34,020 nucleotides of DNA, taken from positions 14,831-48,850 of the forward strand of contig JABDEC010000007.1 in the NCBI GenBank assembly GCA_013287265.1, read 5' to 3'. Source of the DNA: Candidatus Babelota bacterium (lineage in GTDB: Bacteria > Babelota > Babeliae > Babelales > JABDEC01). Shown one piece after another: positions 25,427 through 33,593 of this stretch. The position numbers and the translations under genes are program-made. The stretch's first letter is position 1; every line of letters begins with the position of its first letter. Below the pieces are notes generated by a model that saw nothing but the letters and a program-made list of their open reading frames with translations, did not search any database and was not told the origin of the DNA.

Positions 25427-26767
25427 ATGGTTAATTTATTTTTAAATAATACTTTAGATTCTAAAAAAGAGAAATTTTCACCGATTAATGAACCGTTTGT
25501 AAAAATGTATGTGTGTGGAATTACACCATATGACGAGCCTCATGTTGGTCATGGAAGAGTTTATGTTACTTTTGATATTTTGTACCGATTGTTAAAATTT
25601 TTAGGTTTTAAGGTTACTTATTGCAGAAATTTTACGGATATAGACGATAAACTTTTAAATAAAGCAGCTTTGGAATTAAAAGATAAATTTAAATATACTG
25701 AAATTGCTGATCGGTATATCAATTCTTTTCATGAAGATATGAATGCTCTTAATTGTTTAAAACCTGATTGCGAACCGAGAGTAACTAAAGTAATTCCTGA
25801 AATAATTAATTTTATTGATGCTTTAATAAAAAAAGGAATGGCTTATGAGCTTAATGGCAGCGTGTATTTTGAAGTTAGAAAATTCAAGGACTATGGAAAA
25901 CTTTCAAAGCGTAAGTTAGAAGATTTAAAGGTAGGAGCGAGAATAGAAATTGATGAGACAAAAAAAGATCCATTAGATTTTGCATTATGGAAAAATGAAC
26001 CTGAAGGAACTTTCTGGAAGAGTCCTTGGGGTTATGGAAGACCTGGATGGCATATCGAATGCTCAGTTATGGCGGAAAAATTTTTGGATAAACATATTGA
26101 TATACATGCGGGCGGTATGGATTTGATTTTTCCACATCATGAAAATGAAATAGCACAATCCGAGGGTCTTTATGGAGGAATATTTGCGAAATATTGGTTA
26201 CATAATGCTTTTGTTCGAATTGATAAACAAAAAATGTCTAAATCTTTAGGTAATTTTTTTACTTTAAAAGAAGTATTTAAAAAATTTGATCCAATGATTT
26301 TGCGATATTATTACATTAATCATAATTACAGTAATCCATTAGATTTTTCATATGAAGAATTAAAAAAAATACAAAAAACTTATCAAAAAATATGTAAAAT
26401 TTTTGACAAAATACCATCTAAAGAATTTTCCAAAGAACAAATTGAAAATTCAAATATTGCTAAAAAAATGTTGGAATTTTTATGTGATAATTTAAATACA
26501 GCAGGAATGATTGGTATAATTTTTGAAAATCTTTATGTAATTGAAAATAATCCTGAGGAGGCGTCAAAAGTTAAATTTATTTTACAAGAAATTGTTGGAT
26601 TAGAATTAATCCCACTTGCAGAAAAAAAGATTGAAATTACGCCTGAAATTGAAAAATTAATTCAAGAGAGAGAAATTGCCAGAAAAAACAAAGATTGGCA
26701 AAAATCTGATGAAATTAGAGAAAAGTTAAAACAATTAGGTTATGAAGTTAAGGATAAATCAATTTGA
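25427..26767 (+). CDS. cysS: Cysteinyl-tRNA synthetase
   Basis: Product of 446 residues, slightly short of the usual ~460. The start at 25427 has AGAGGA six bases upstream; an in-frame TTG at 25403 lacks support. Landmarks: YVCGITPYDEPHVGHGR with the HIGH variant HVGH and the first zinc Cys; CSVMA and the GGMDLIFPHHENEIAQSE zinc/adenylate region; KMSKSLGNF (KMSKS). A C-terminal helical anticodon-binding part follows. It charges tRNA-Cys. It is a monocistronic gene, ending in a hairpin that starts on its stop codon. Confidence 0.97.
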   Translation: MVNLFLNNTLDSKKEKFSPINEPFVKMYVCGITPYDEPHVGHGRVYVTFDILYRLLKFLGFKVTYCRNFTDIDDKLLNKAALELKDKFKYTEIADRYINSFHEDMNALNCLKPDCEPRVTKVIPEIINFIDALIKKGMAYELNGSVYFEVRKFKDYGKLSKRKLEDLKVGARIEIDETKKDPLDFALWKNEPEGTFWKSPWGYGRPGWHIECSVMAEKFLDKHIDIHAGGMDLIFPHHENEIAQSEGLYGGIFAKYWLHNAFVRIDKQKMSKSLGNFFTLKEVFKKFDPMILRYYYINHNYSNPLDFSYEELKKIQKTYQKICKIFDKIPSKEFSKEQIENSNIAKKMLEFLCDNLNTAGMIGIIFENLYVIENNPEEASKVKFILQEIVGLELIPLAEKKIEITPEIEKLIQEREIARKNKDWQKSDEIREKLKQLGYEVKDKSI

Positions 26768-26795
26768 GAGGAGAATTTTCTCCTCTCATTTCAGT
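26765..26795 (+). terminator. Rho-independent terminator of cysS, beginning at the stop codon
   Basis: Arms TGAGAGGAGAA and TTCTCCTCTCA (26765-26775, 26778-26788) pair perfectly and are followed by T-rich sequence. The left arm includes the cysS stop codon. It probably also limits read-through into the convergent peptide gene ending at 26798. Confidence 0.85.
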
Positions 26796-26797
26796 TT

Positions 26798-27058
26798 TTA
26801 ATAGTAATATAAATCCTCATCATCATCATAATCGTAGTAATCTCCGCCAAGTCCTAAATAAATTCCGGGTCCATATCCCCAACCGTATCTACCGTATCCA
26901 CCATGAAAACCATGTCCGCCACCGTGGAATCCGCCATGACCACCGCCACCGTGACCACCGCCGTGACCACCGCCACCGTGAGGTGCTTTAAGCATTTTGG
27001 TTTGATTTAAAGCAAATAATGCAATTAACAAAATAAATAATTTAGAATATTTCTTCAT
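26798..27058 (-). CDS. Small secreted Gly/His-rich peptide
   Basis: Product of 86 residues with an AGGAG site. Signal peptide MKKYSKLFILLIALFALNQT. The mature part is a run of G/H repeats (PHGGGGHGGGHGG, then GFHGGGHGFHGG), followed by a Tyr/Gly stretch (YGWGYGPGIYLGLGG) and an acidic Tyr/Asp tail. Gly/His repeats often bind metals such as Cu, Ni or Zn. Aromatic-Gly repeats are common in structural surface proteins. Both roles are inference. It lies 17 bp downstream of a similar gene, apparently in one transcript. Confidence 0.78.
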   Translation of the reverse strand: MKKYSKLFILLIALFALNQTKMLKAPHGGGGHGGGHGGGGHGGFHGGGHGFHGGYGRYGWGYGPGIYLGLGGDYYDYDDDEDLYYY

Positions 27059-27075
27059 TTTTATCTCCTATTTTT

Positions 27076-27387
27076 CTAAGAATAAATAATTCTTCTTCTA
27101 TATGGTCTATTCCAATACCAGAGAGGATAATCCCAATCATCGTCCCAATCATTCCAATAATATGGCCATCCTAATCCCCAGCCATATCCTCCATATCCCC
27201 ATCCTCTTCCAGAATATCTGTTTCTTGCAAATCCACGTCCGCGACCTGCAAAATGAGCATGACCACCTCTACCACCATGGCCACCGCCATGACCACCTCC
27301 ATGTCCACTACCTCGAGCCTGAACAAAACATGTTTCTTGCAAGAATAAAGTTAATAATAATACAAGAATTTTATTTAATTTCTTCAT
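27076..27387 (-). CDS. Small secreted Gly/His/Arg-rich peptide
   Basis: Product of 103 residues from the ATG at 27387, which has a strong GGAGGTG site; an ATG four codons upstream overlaps that site. The signal peptide (MKKLNKILVLLLTLFLQETCFVQA) is followed by GHGGGHGGGHGGRGGHAHF, an Arg/Gly part (GRGRGFARNRYSGRGWGYGG), and a very Trp/Tyr/Asp-rich end (WPYYWNDWDDDWDYPLW). Low complexity with both strongly basic and acidic-aromatic blocks suggests self-association or a surface coat. It is a diverged paralogue of the downstream gene in layout. Confidence 0.77.
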   Translation of the reverse strand: MKKLNKILVLLLTLFLQETCFVQARGSGHGGGHGGGHGGRGGHAHFAGRGRGFARNRYSGRGWGYGGYGWGLGWPYYWNDWDDDWDYPLWYWNRPYRRRIIYS

Positions 27388-27502
27388 ATTCACCTCCATT
27401 TAATTTAATTATGACAGGTTGAATATGAAGAATGCAATAGTTTATTATTAGGCCTTTTTTAAAGAAGATATATAATTTCTAGAAGAATATTTAATAGAGA
27501 AG

Positions 27503-27820
27503 CTAACCTAAGTGAATTTTAATTTTTTCGAGTAAATCAGACTTACTCTTATACCCTGTTTCTCTATTTACAATATTACCGTTTTTTATAAATAATATTG
27601 TAGGTATAGATGTTACACCATATTTGATAGCTAATTCTCTGGATTGATCCACATTAAGTTTTGCAAATTTGTATTTATGGCCCAATTCTTTATCGAGTTC
27701 TGCAAAAATTGGCTCCATTTGCTGACATGGACCACACCACGTTGCATAAATATCTAGTATTATTGGTGTGGTTGACTTTTGAATTTCCTGCTCAAAATTT
27801 TCTTTGGTTATGTTTATCAT
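27503..27820 (-). CDS. trxA: Thioredoxin
   Basis: Product of 105 residues from the ATG at 27820; a TTG four codons upstream is less likely. Active site WCGPC (28-32) within IYATWCGPCQQMEPIF, and the later cis-Pro segment GVTSIPTILFIKNG. Length and motifs match cytoplasmic thioredoxin, and there is no signal peptide. It reduces disulphides of cytoplasmic proteins. It is preceded by a secreted orphan on the same strand (62 bp gap) and followed by the Gly/His-rich peptide genes. Confidence 0.96.
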   Translation of the reverse strand: MINITKENFEQEIQKSTTPIILDIYATWCGPCQQMEPIFAELDKELGHKYKFAKLNVDQSRELAIKYGVTSIPTILFIKNGNIVNRETGYKSKSDLLEKIKIHLG

Positions 27821-27882
27821 TTTAAATTCCAATTTTTAAGATTTATATAAAAAGCTTATAATATTTTTTAAAAAAATAAATA

Positions 27883-28365
27883 TTAATTGTCTTCTCTTTC
27901 TTTGCATTTTTCCATCACAAGTTTATTCATTGCATCAAAATTATATGCAGCTACGATTCCATTTTTTTTGACTTTACCAATTATTTTTTTATTTCTGGCA
28001 ATTAAATAATCTTCTGTGCTTTGATTTAAAAAATTTATTTTAATTTTTATATATTCATCACTTTCAAATTTATATATTGAATCTTCATGGGCAACGTCAA
28101 TTTCTGCAATTTTATCTAAATCGACTAAATATTCTATGTAATTTTTTGGATTAGTTTTTGTATTTTTTGGTTGTCTAAAAACAATAATATTATGGTTGGA
28201 ATTGAATTCTGTTGATGTACCAATTTTAACATCCACCAGTTCCTCTTTATCCCCATTTGCCAAAAAAATATTTCCATAGCAAAGTTTGGCATTTGAATTT
28301 TGTTTACTCCAATTAATTAAAAGAAAAGATAAAAAAATAATGAAAATATTAAATATTTTTTTCAT
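27883..28365 (-). CDS. Secreted protein of unknown function
   Basis: Product of 160 residues with an AGGAG site. Signal peptide MKKIFNIFIIFLSFLLINWS, possibly cleaved after N-S-N-A. The mature part has alternating hydrophobic stretches of beta character (KLCYGNIFLANGDKEELVDV, EYIKIKINFL) and few conserved residues. Two cysteines lie at opposite ends of the mature chain. No family recognised. It may be the first gene of a transcript continuing into trxA. Confidence 0.75.
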   Translation of the reverse strand: MKKIFNIFIIFLSFLLINWSKQNSNAKLCYGNIFLANGDKEELVDVKIGTSTEFNSNHNIIVFRQPKNTKTNPKNYIEYLVDLDKIAEIDVAHEDSIYKFESDEYIKIKINFLNQSTEDYLIARNKKIIGKVKKNGIVAAYNFDAMNKLVMEKCKEREDN

Positions 28366-28507
28366 ACAATCTCCTTTATTTATATATTTATTATTTTTTA
28401 CTATAACTAATGAATATATTTAAATAAATCTTTTAGAAATAAACTATTGAACTTCTTATCTCAAAAAAAATAATATTTTAATAATTTATAAATATAAAGG
28501 GTAAAAA

Positions 28508-29194
28508 ATGATTAATGAAATCAGTATTGGACGAATGAATAATTTATTATATAAAGTTTATTTATGGATGACTGTGGGACTTGGTTTAACTGCATTGACA
28601 TCATTTTCTGTTTCAAAAAGTACTTATTTAATAAATCTATTTTTAAATAATAGTTCTTTATTTTTTGTATTAATAATTTGCGAATTAATCTTAGTTTTTT
28701 CGCTATCATTGATGATAGAAAAAATGAATTTTTTTACTGCTTTATTTGTTTATATTCTTTATTCATTTTTAAATGGTATTACTTTGTCGGGGATATTTTT
28801 AATTTATACACAAGTATCGATAGGAATGACTTTTGTGATTGCAAGTGCCATGTTTGGTTTTATGGCCTTGTATGGCTATTTTACAAAGTCAGATTTATCA
28901 AAAATGGGAAGTATTTTATTAATGGCATTATTTGGTTTGATAATTGCTATGTTAGTTAATTTCTTTTTAAAAAGTCCTAGCCTTTATTACGTGATTTCTG
29001 GTGCAGGCGTCATTATTTTTGCCTTGTTAACCGCTTATGACATGCAACAAATAAAAATATTAAGTCAAAAATTAGTTTCTTCTGGACAGGAAATTAATAA
29101 AATCGGCATTATATGTGCTCTAAAGCTTTATTTAGATTTTATTAATCTTTTTTTATTTTTATTAAATTTTGTCGGTAAAAAAAATAATGAATAA
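28508..29194 (+). CDS. Bax inhibitor-1/YccA family membrane protein
   Basis: Product of 228 residues with a GGG ribosome-binding site. Seven membrane segments fit the BI-1 (TMBIM) family: a Y-x-W-M-T-x-G-L start (YLWMTVGLGLTALTSF), LNGITLSGIF in the middle, and the conserved end ALLTAYDMQQIK with the acidic residue in the last helix, followed by ALKLYLDFINLFLFLL. In bacteria such proteins are calcium-leak channels or bind membrane proteases. Substrate here is unknown. The stop is 1 bp from the convergent permease gene. Confidence 0.9.
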   Translation: MINEISIGRMNNLLYKVYLWMTVGLGLTALTSFSVSKSTYLINLFLNNSSLFFVLIICELILVFSLSLMIEKMNFFTALFVYILYSFLNGITLSGIFLIYTQVSIGMTFVIASAMFGFMALYGYFTKSDLSKMGSILLMALFGLIIAMLVNFFLKSPSLYYVISGAGVIIFALLTAYDMQQIKILSQKLVSSGQEINKIGIICALKLYLDFINLFLFLLNFVGKKNNE

Positions 29195-29195
29195 T

Positions 29196-30482
29196 TTATT
29201 TTTCTTTCCTGAAGAAGAATAATAGATAACCCGCAACTAAACCAATTATCAATGGTAAAGTGTTGATGAATCTTTCATTGAGAGAATTGCCTAATTGCAT
29301 CCAACTGTAAATTGAAAATCCTAAAGTTGCCGAAATTGCAACAATTGTGAGTGCAAGTTTTGAATACATTTTCTTTCTTTTTTGAATTACAAATAATGAA
29401 AGAAATGGAAACAAGAAAGAAACAAACACGCCTAAATTGCACAAACCACCAACAATCGGAATGTGAGGAATAAATGTTGCCATTAAAAATGCAGTTACGC
29501 ATAGAAGAAATAATGCTATTGGTGCTCTATTATTTTTATTTAATTTAGTCAGTGGTTTACCAAATAGGAATAATTTTTCCTGAGCCATAGAATTAATTAA
29601 AATTGAATTGACGTTCAACATACCATTTGCTCCGGCAAAAATTGTAAGAATTGAAGCAATTGGTATTAAGAACATTAAAAATGCTTTTAAAAATGGAATA
29701 GGTAAAGTTATGAATTGAGCAAATGCCGGTGCACCCAATTGAGCAAGATTGTCAGCACCCATTAAATTTAATAATCCGAAATGAAATAAAGTATAAAGAA
29801 TGCCTGTACCCAAAAATCCAAACATAATCGCTCTTGGTGCATTTTTTTCACTATTTTCAATTAAGTGTGTAAGGCTGCAACAATATTCAAATCCAAAAAA
29901 TCCAAAAATTGCTAAAGGTAAAGAAAAAGGAACATTCATCATCTCAGTCGAAGTGATGGTAAATGATGGATTTAAAATAAAAGGTAACAATAAAACTAAA
30001 ATTATTAATGGAAGTATTTTAGTAATTGTTAATGAGTTTAAGATTCTGCTAATAAACTTTAATCCCATTAAATTTAAACCGAATGAAATTGTTAAGAACA
30101 CAATATTGAAAAGAATTGGATTTAATGTTAACCAATTTTCAATTCCTGAAGCAATAAATGTTTTTCTAATAGCTAAAACATCTACTGCAATTGCAAAAGT
30201 ATATCCAAAAACATAAAGCCAACCGCTTATAAATCCTGCGGTTTTATTTAATCCTTCTTTTGCGTATGAATAAAAGCCACCGCAGCCTGGAAACATATTG
30301 CTTAATTGTGCAGTACAAAGAACTAGAGGTAAAAATAATAATGCAACTAAAGGCCATGCTAAAAAACTAGCATTACCAGAACCTGCTGCAATTAAGCCAG
30401 GCCCAATCAAAATTCCTGAACCGATCAGGATGTTCATTGTTAATAATACAGCGGTAGAAAGCGATATTTTGTGTTCTTTCAT
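29196..30482 (-). CDS. APC-superfamily amino-acid permease
   Basis: Product of 428 residues with about 12 membrane segments. The first helix holds the APC signature NILIGSGILIGPG, with the unwound Gly-rich region that binds substrate. FPGCGGFYSYAKEGLNK is the second signature, and GFFGFEYCCSLTHLIENSEK lies in helix 6. The family imports or exchanges amino acids. The specific substrate cannot be read from sequence; amino-acid uptake would suit a host-dependent bacterium. It lies tail to tail with the BI-1 gene with one base between. Confidence 0.9.
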   Translation of the reverse strand: MKEHKISLSTAVLLTMNILIGSGILIGPGLIAAGSGNASFLAWPLVALLFLPLVLCTAQLSNMFPGCGGFYSYAKEGLNKTAGFISGWLYVFGYTFAIAVDVLAIRKTFIASGIENWLTLNPILFNIVFLTISFGLNLMGLKFISRILNSLTITKILPLIILVLLLPFILNPSFTITSTEMMNVPFSLPLAIFGFFGFEYCCSLTHLIENSEKNAPRAIMFGFLGTGILYTLFHFGLLNLMGADNLAQLGAPAFAQFITLPIPFLKAFLMFLIPIASILTIFAGANGMLNVNSILINSMAQEKLFLFGKPLTKLNKNNRAPIALFLLCVTAFLMATFIPHIPIVGGLCNLGVFVSFLFPFLSLFVIQKRKKMYSKLALTIVAISATLGFSIYSWMQLGNSLNERFINTLPLIIGLVAGYLLFFFRKEK

Positions 30483-30698
30483 TTTAATTTTAAAAAATTT
30501 TAAGGAATTTATAATTACATATCTATTATTTTAATAAAAAAATTCTTTTTGGCAAATTAAATTGCTTCTATACGCATGTTTTTCAAATTTAATTAAAATT
30601 TTGTTTTTTATAATATTCAAAAAGAAAATAAAAAATATTGAAAATATGGTATAAAATTTGTTAAATTTTTTACAATGTTAATTTGCATTAAGGAAAAA

Positions 30699-31985
30699 AT
30701 GTATTTACCAAAAACGGCTTTATTTTTTATAAAAAAAATTTCGATTTTTCTTTTGTTTTTAAGCATTTTTTTCTTTTTTTTAATTTATTCATTATATCCT
30801 TTGAAATTTGCTATCGTTTATCTTTTAATTTTAACTTTAGTAGTTTTATTAGTTTTATTTTTTACTTTTCCTGTTTTTAATTTTCCAGAGCCTACGGGTT
30901 ATTTTTTTATAGGCTCTAAATCTTATCATCTAAAAGACCAAAAAAGGAAAGATCCACACACTAATTTTATTGAAAACAGAGAATTAGTTGTTAATGTTTG
31001 GTACCCATCTGACAAATTCAATAAAGATAAGAGAAATTTTTATTTAAAAGAAATTGTTGGCAATAAAAAAATTATTAATAATTTTTTTCAGGTGCCAATT
31101 CACACATTTTCTGAAGTTGATATTTCAAATCATTATGATAATTATCCGGTTATTTTAATTTCGCATGGCTTAGGAGGTTTGAGCGATTTGTATTTGGCGC
31201 AAATTCAGGAATTAGTTAGTAATGGCTATGTAGTTGTTGGAATAAATCACAGTTATTCTTGTTTCTTAACATTTTTACCAGACGGCAGAATTTTGCCAAA
31301 TAATTATGATATTTCAATTGAAAGGGCATTAAATGGTGCGAATGGAAATGTTATTAACAAAATAACTAATGAAATTGATATTTGTATTGAAGATATACGC
31401 TTTACTATAGATATGCTTGAATCTTTTAATATTGATTCGAATTCATTTTTAAAATCGCGTTTAAATCTTAATAATCTTGCTATTATGGGACATTCAGTAG
31501 GGGGTGCGATTTCGGCTGAAATTTGTCGTTTAGAAAAAAGATGCAAAGCTGGTGTAAGTCTTGATGGTTCGATAATTGAAAGAACGGTTGAAAGTGGATT
31601 TAACAAGCCTTTTTTATTTCTTGTGGGATATTTATTAGATAAAGAACAAGATATACTGAATCGTCGATTAAGACGCTTAAAAATAAATAATGAGCATTTC
31701 AAAACAATCAAAAAACAGAGAGAACATATTGCAACTTTATGTGATAAAATTGGTAAGGATGCTTTTTATATTCCATTAAAAGAAGCAGGTCATTTGTCAT
31801 TTACAGATTTATCTCATTTGTCTCCTGTTTTGAAAACATTTTTAAATGTTCATACTGGAGCTAAGCATGGCCCTGAAATCACTAAAAAAACAAATAAATA
31901 TTTAATTAGTTTTTTTGATAAATTCTTAAAACAAAGAGAAAATCCATACTTTGAAGAATTTTTAAAAAATAATAATATTAAATAG
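30699..31985 (+). CDS. Membrane-anchored alpha/beta hydrolase resembling PAF-acetylhydrolase
   Basis: Product of 428 residues from the ATG at 30699 (AAGGA just upstream); an ATG at 30675 lacks a site. Two N-terminal membrane segments (~10-30 and 36-58) are followed by an alpha/beta hydrolase domain. Landmarks match the plasma-type platelet-activating-factor acetylhydrolase pattern: NVWYPSD, SHGLGGLSDLYLAQIQELVS (oxyanion region, ~155), GHSVGG with nucleophile S266, AGVSLDGS with D289, and KEAGHLSFTDLS with H365. Such enzymes cut short or oxidised acyl chains from phospholipids. Substrate is unproven. The gene ends inside a long inverted repeat. Confidence 0.86.
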   Translation: MYLPKTALFFIKKISIFLLFLSIFFFFLIYSLYPLKFAIVYLLILTLVVLLVLFFTFPVFNFPEPTGYFFIGSKSYHLKDQKRKDPHTNFIENRELVVNVWYPSDKFNKDKRNFYLKEIVGNKKIINNFFQVPIHTFSEVDISNHYDNYPVILISHGLGGLSDLYLAQIQELVSNGYVVVGINHSYSCFLTFLPDGRILPNNYDISIERALNGANGNVINKITNEIDICIEDIRFTIDMLESFNIDSNSFLKSRLNLNNLAIMGHSVGGAISAEICRLEKRCKAGVSLDGSIIERTVESGFNKPFLFLVGYLLDKEQDILNRRLRRLKINNEHFKTIKKQREHIATLCDKIGKDAFYIPLKEAGHLSFTDLSHLSPVLKTFLNVHTGAKHGPEITKKTNKYLISFFDKFLKQRENPYFEEFLKNNNIK

Positions 31986-32018
31986 AAGAAAATCTTTTTT
32001 CTTCTATTTAATATTATT
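31971..32018. terminator. Bidirectional terminator: 22-bp perfect inverted repeat over a stop codon
   Basis: Arms 31971-31992 and 31997-32018 pair perfectly with a TCTT loop; the core is TAGAAGAAAA / TTTTCTTCTA. The left arm contains the last codons and stop of the hydrolase gene (31983-31985). The repeat lies between two convergent genes, and each strand has a T-rich right arm. Confidence 0.8.
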
Positions 32019-32026
32019 TAATTACT

Positions 32027-32224
32027 TTAAAAACCTATGCCTAAACTACCAAATGGAGTTCCGACATATACTCCAGGACCATAACCATAATCATATGGAT
32101 CACCATAATATGAATGTGAATATGGTTCTTCATAATACCTTCTATGATATTCGCCATAAGCATTAGACTCATTTTGAATAGATAAACCAATAGCAAATAA
32201 TGCTAATAATAACCACTTTTTCAT
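32027..32224 (-). CDS. Small secreted Tyr/Gly-rich peptide
   Basis: Product of 65 residues with a strong GGGAGG site. Signal peptide MKKWLLLALFAIGLSIQNESNA. The mature 43 residues are dense in Tyr, with Gly, His and Pro, and contain YGYGPGVYVG, which matches GYGPGIYLG in the peptide encoded at 26798-27058. It ends GSLGIGF. A structural or surface role is inference. It probably has its own promoter, since it is 95 bp from the LysE-type gene. Confidence 0.75.
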   Translation of the reverse strand: MKKWLLLALFAIGLSIQNESNAYGEYHRRYYEEPYSHSYYGDPYDYGYGPGVYVGTPFGSLGIGF

Positions 32225-32319
32225 AATAACCTCCCTTTTTTGTTCCTAATTATATCATATGAAAATTAACCAACGAAAAGCAAGAGTTTATCGGCTTTCA
32301 AAGGGTCTTTCAGGGATAA

Positions 32320-32949
32320 TTAGTGGATTATCAGGGTAGCAAAGGTAAGAATAGAAAAACCAATTAGTATAATTGCAGAAAGTTGATTAATCCAGATTAA
32401 ATGCTGAATTACAAATTTAGATCTTAATATACCGACAATCAAACTAAGAATAGTGAACCATAATAGAGAACCTGAGAAAATACCTAATATTAACATCCAC
32501 GCTTCATTAGTTGATAAAGTATCAATTACAATATTCCACCATGAAAAGATACTAGCAAAAAGCAAAATAGTTATTGGGTTAGTTAATGTTAAAAATAAAG
32601 AGGATGTATAAGATGAGATAATGTTTGTTTTTTTAATCTTTGATAAATCATCAAATGAGTTTTCAGATGATAAAATTTTTATTCCGAGAAACAAAAGAAA
32701 AGAACCGCCAGTTATTTTTAAAATATTTTGATTATTTATCAAAAAATTAGAAATAAATGAAATGCCAAAGGCAGCAATAGATCCATAAATTGCATCTGCC
32801 GTAGCAACGCCTAATCCTGTAATTATTCCTATTAATCTTCCTTGTAAAAGAGTTCTTCTAATGCACAAAATGCCAATCGGTCCAATGGGCATTGCTACTG
32901 AAAAACCTATAATTAAACCTTGTATAAGAATTGGTATATTCATTTTCAT
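32320..32949 (-). CDS. LysE/RhtB-family amino-acid exporter
   Basis: Product of 209 residues. The start is uncertain: ATG at 32949 or 32943, both with weak upstream sites; a GTG at 32952 is also in frame. Six membrane segments fit. The family signature is clear at the N-terminus: GFSVAMPIGPIGILCIRRTL, then ADAIYGSIAAFG, and TLTNPITILLF later in the chain. Members export lysine, threonine, homoserine or similar small molecules. The substrate is unknown. It forms a plausible transcript with the upstream small membrane protein (gap about 75 bp). Confidence 0.9.
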   Translation of the reverse strand: MKMNIPILIQGLIIGFSVAMPIGPIGILCIRRTLLQGRLIGIITGLGVATADAIYGSIAAFGISFISNFLINNQNILKITGGSFLLFLGIKILSSENSFDDLSKIKKTNIISSYTSSLFLTLTNPITILLFASIFSWWNIVIDTLSTNEAWMLILGIFSGSLLWFTILSLIVGILRSKFVIQHLIWINQLSAIILIGFSILTFATLIIH

Positions 32950-33024
32950 CACTTTTTAATTTATATAAATAGCTTAAGCAATGAATTGTAATAAATCAAT
33001 CTGGTTATTCTAAATACGAGATTA

Positions 33025-33276
33025 TTAAAAATCAAAATGTTTAACTGATTCCCAATATTTATTAAGAATATAAATGTAGTAAATCCAATAAAAAATTGAA
33101 ATTATGTATGGAACTTTATAATTATAAGAAATATAGATTGAAAAAAATAAAGCACTCACGAAAATAAAAAAGAATTCAGGAATTGAAAGATTTCCGCTAG
33201 AAAATCTTTTTTCAAAATAAATATCTGTGATAAAGAAAACGATTATTGGAAGAGCTATTATAAATAAATTTATCAT
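33025..33276 (-). CDS. Small membrane protein, unknown function
   Basis: Product of 83 residues, almost all hydrophobic, with about three membrane segments (residues 3-19, 33-51, 55-71) and little else. The ribosome-binding site is weak. It starts 21 bp downstream of the tRNA-Ser(UGA) CCA end on the same strand, so it may be read from the tRNA promoter. It is short and has no recognised family; the Tyr/Ile/Phe-rich composition fits a membrane protein but also AT-rich noncoding DNA. Confidence 0.55.
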   Translation of the reverse strand: MINLFIIALPIIVFFITDIYFEKRFSSGNLSIPEFFFIFVSALFFSIYISYNYKVPYIISIFYWIYYIYILNKYWESVKHFDF

Positions 33277-33284
33277 TGAGAATC

Positions 33285-33300
33285 TTTATGCGAAGCATGG
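33285..33300 (-). repeat. Half-copy of a tRNA-flanking palindromic repeat
   Basis: Minus-strand CCATGCTTCGCATAAA, identical over 16 bases to the start of the element after tRNA-Ser(GCU). The matching second arm is missing here. It begins with the CCA of tRNA-Ser(UGA). Confidence 0.6.
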
Positions 33301-33389
33301 AGGAGAGAGTGGGATTCGAACCCACGATCCCGTTCTCACGGGATAACGGTTTTCAAGACCGCCGCATTCAACCGCTCTGCCATCTCTCC
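33298..33389 (-). tRNA. tRNA-Ser(UGA)
   Basis: Class II tRNA with a 7-bp acceptor stem (GGAGAGA/TCTCTCC), a long variable arm (TATCCCGTGAGAACGGGAT) and anticodon loop CTTGAAA, giving anticodon UGA. The TpsiC arm holds GGTTCGAATCC. CCA is encoded. Base 73 is U, whereas bacterial serine tRNAs normally have G73. Confidence 0.95.
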
Positions 33390-33470
33390 GAAAAATAATA
33401 TTTAAATTTTATAACTTTTTTTTAAACCTGTAAATTTTTTATAAATAAAGATCCGTAAAAAATTGGCCCG

Positions 33471-33497
33471 GCATACGAAGCTTTAAGCGAAGTATGG
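33471..33497 (-). repeat. Palindromic repeat abutting tRNA-Arg 3' end
   Basis: CATAC (33472-33476) pairs with GTATG (33492-33496), with an inner GCTT/AAGC pair and two GAA spacers. It has the same plan as the elements next to the serine tRNAs, and the right arm runs into the CCA of tRNA-Arg. Confidence 0.6.
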
Positions 33498-33571
33498 TGC
33501 GCCTAGGAGGAGTCGAACCTCCAACCTTCAGATCCGTAGTCTGACGCTCTGTCCAGTTGAGCTATAGGCGC
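33495..33571 (-). tRNA. tRNA-Arg(ACG)
   Basis: 77 bases including encoded CCA. Acceptor stem GCGCCTA/TAGGCGC, A73 discriminator, anticodon stem-loop TCAGA-CTACGGA-TCTGA with anticodon ACG. The first base is normally edited to inosine by TadA, letting it read CGU, CGC and CGA. Confidence 0.97.
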
Positions 33572-33593
33572 ATAAATTATTTTTGAAAGAATT

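Noticed and set aside
27102-27422. Plus-strand His/Asn-rich 106-codon frame
   Set aside because: It is the complement of the Gly/His repeat gene; the minus strand has the signal peptide and a strong ribosome-binding site.
33298-33389. Selenocysteine tRNA
   Set aside because: Anticodon is UGA (reads UCA), not UCA, and the acceptor stem is 7 bp; it is a serine tRNA.
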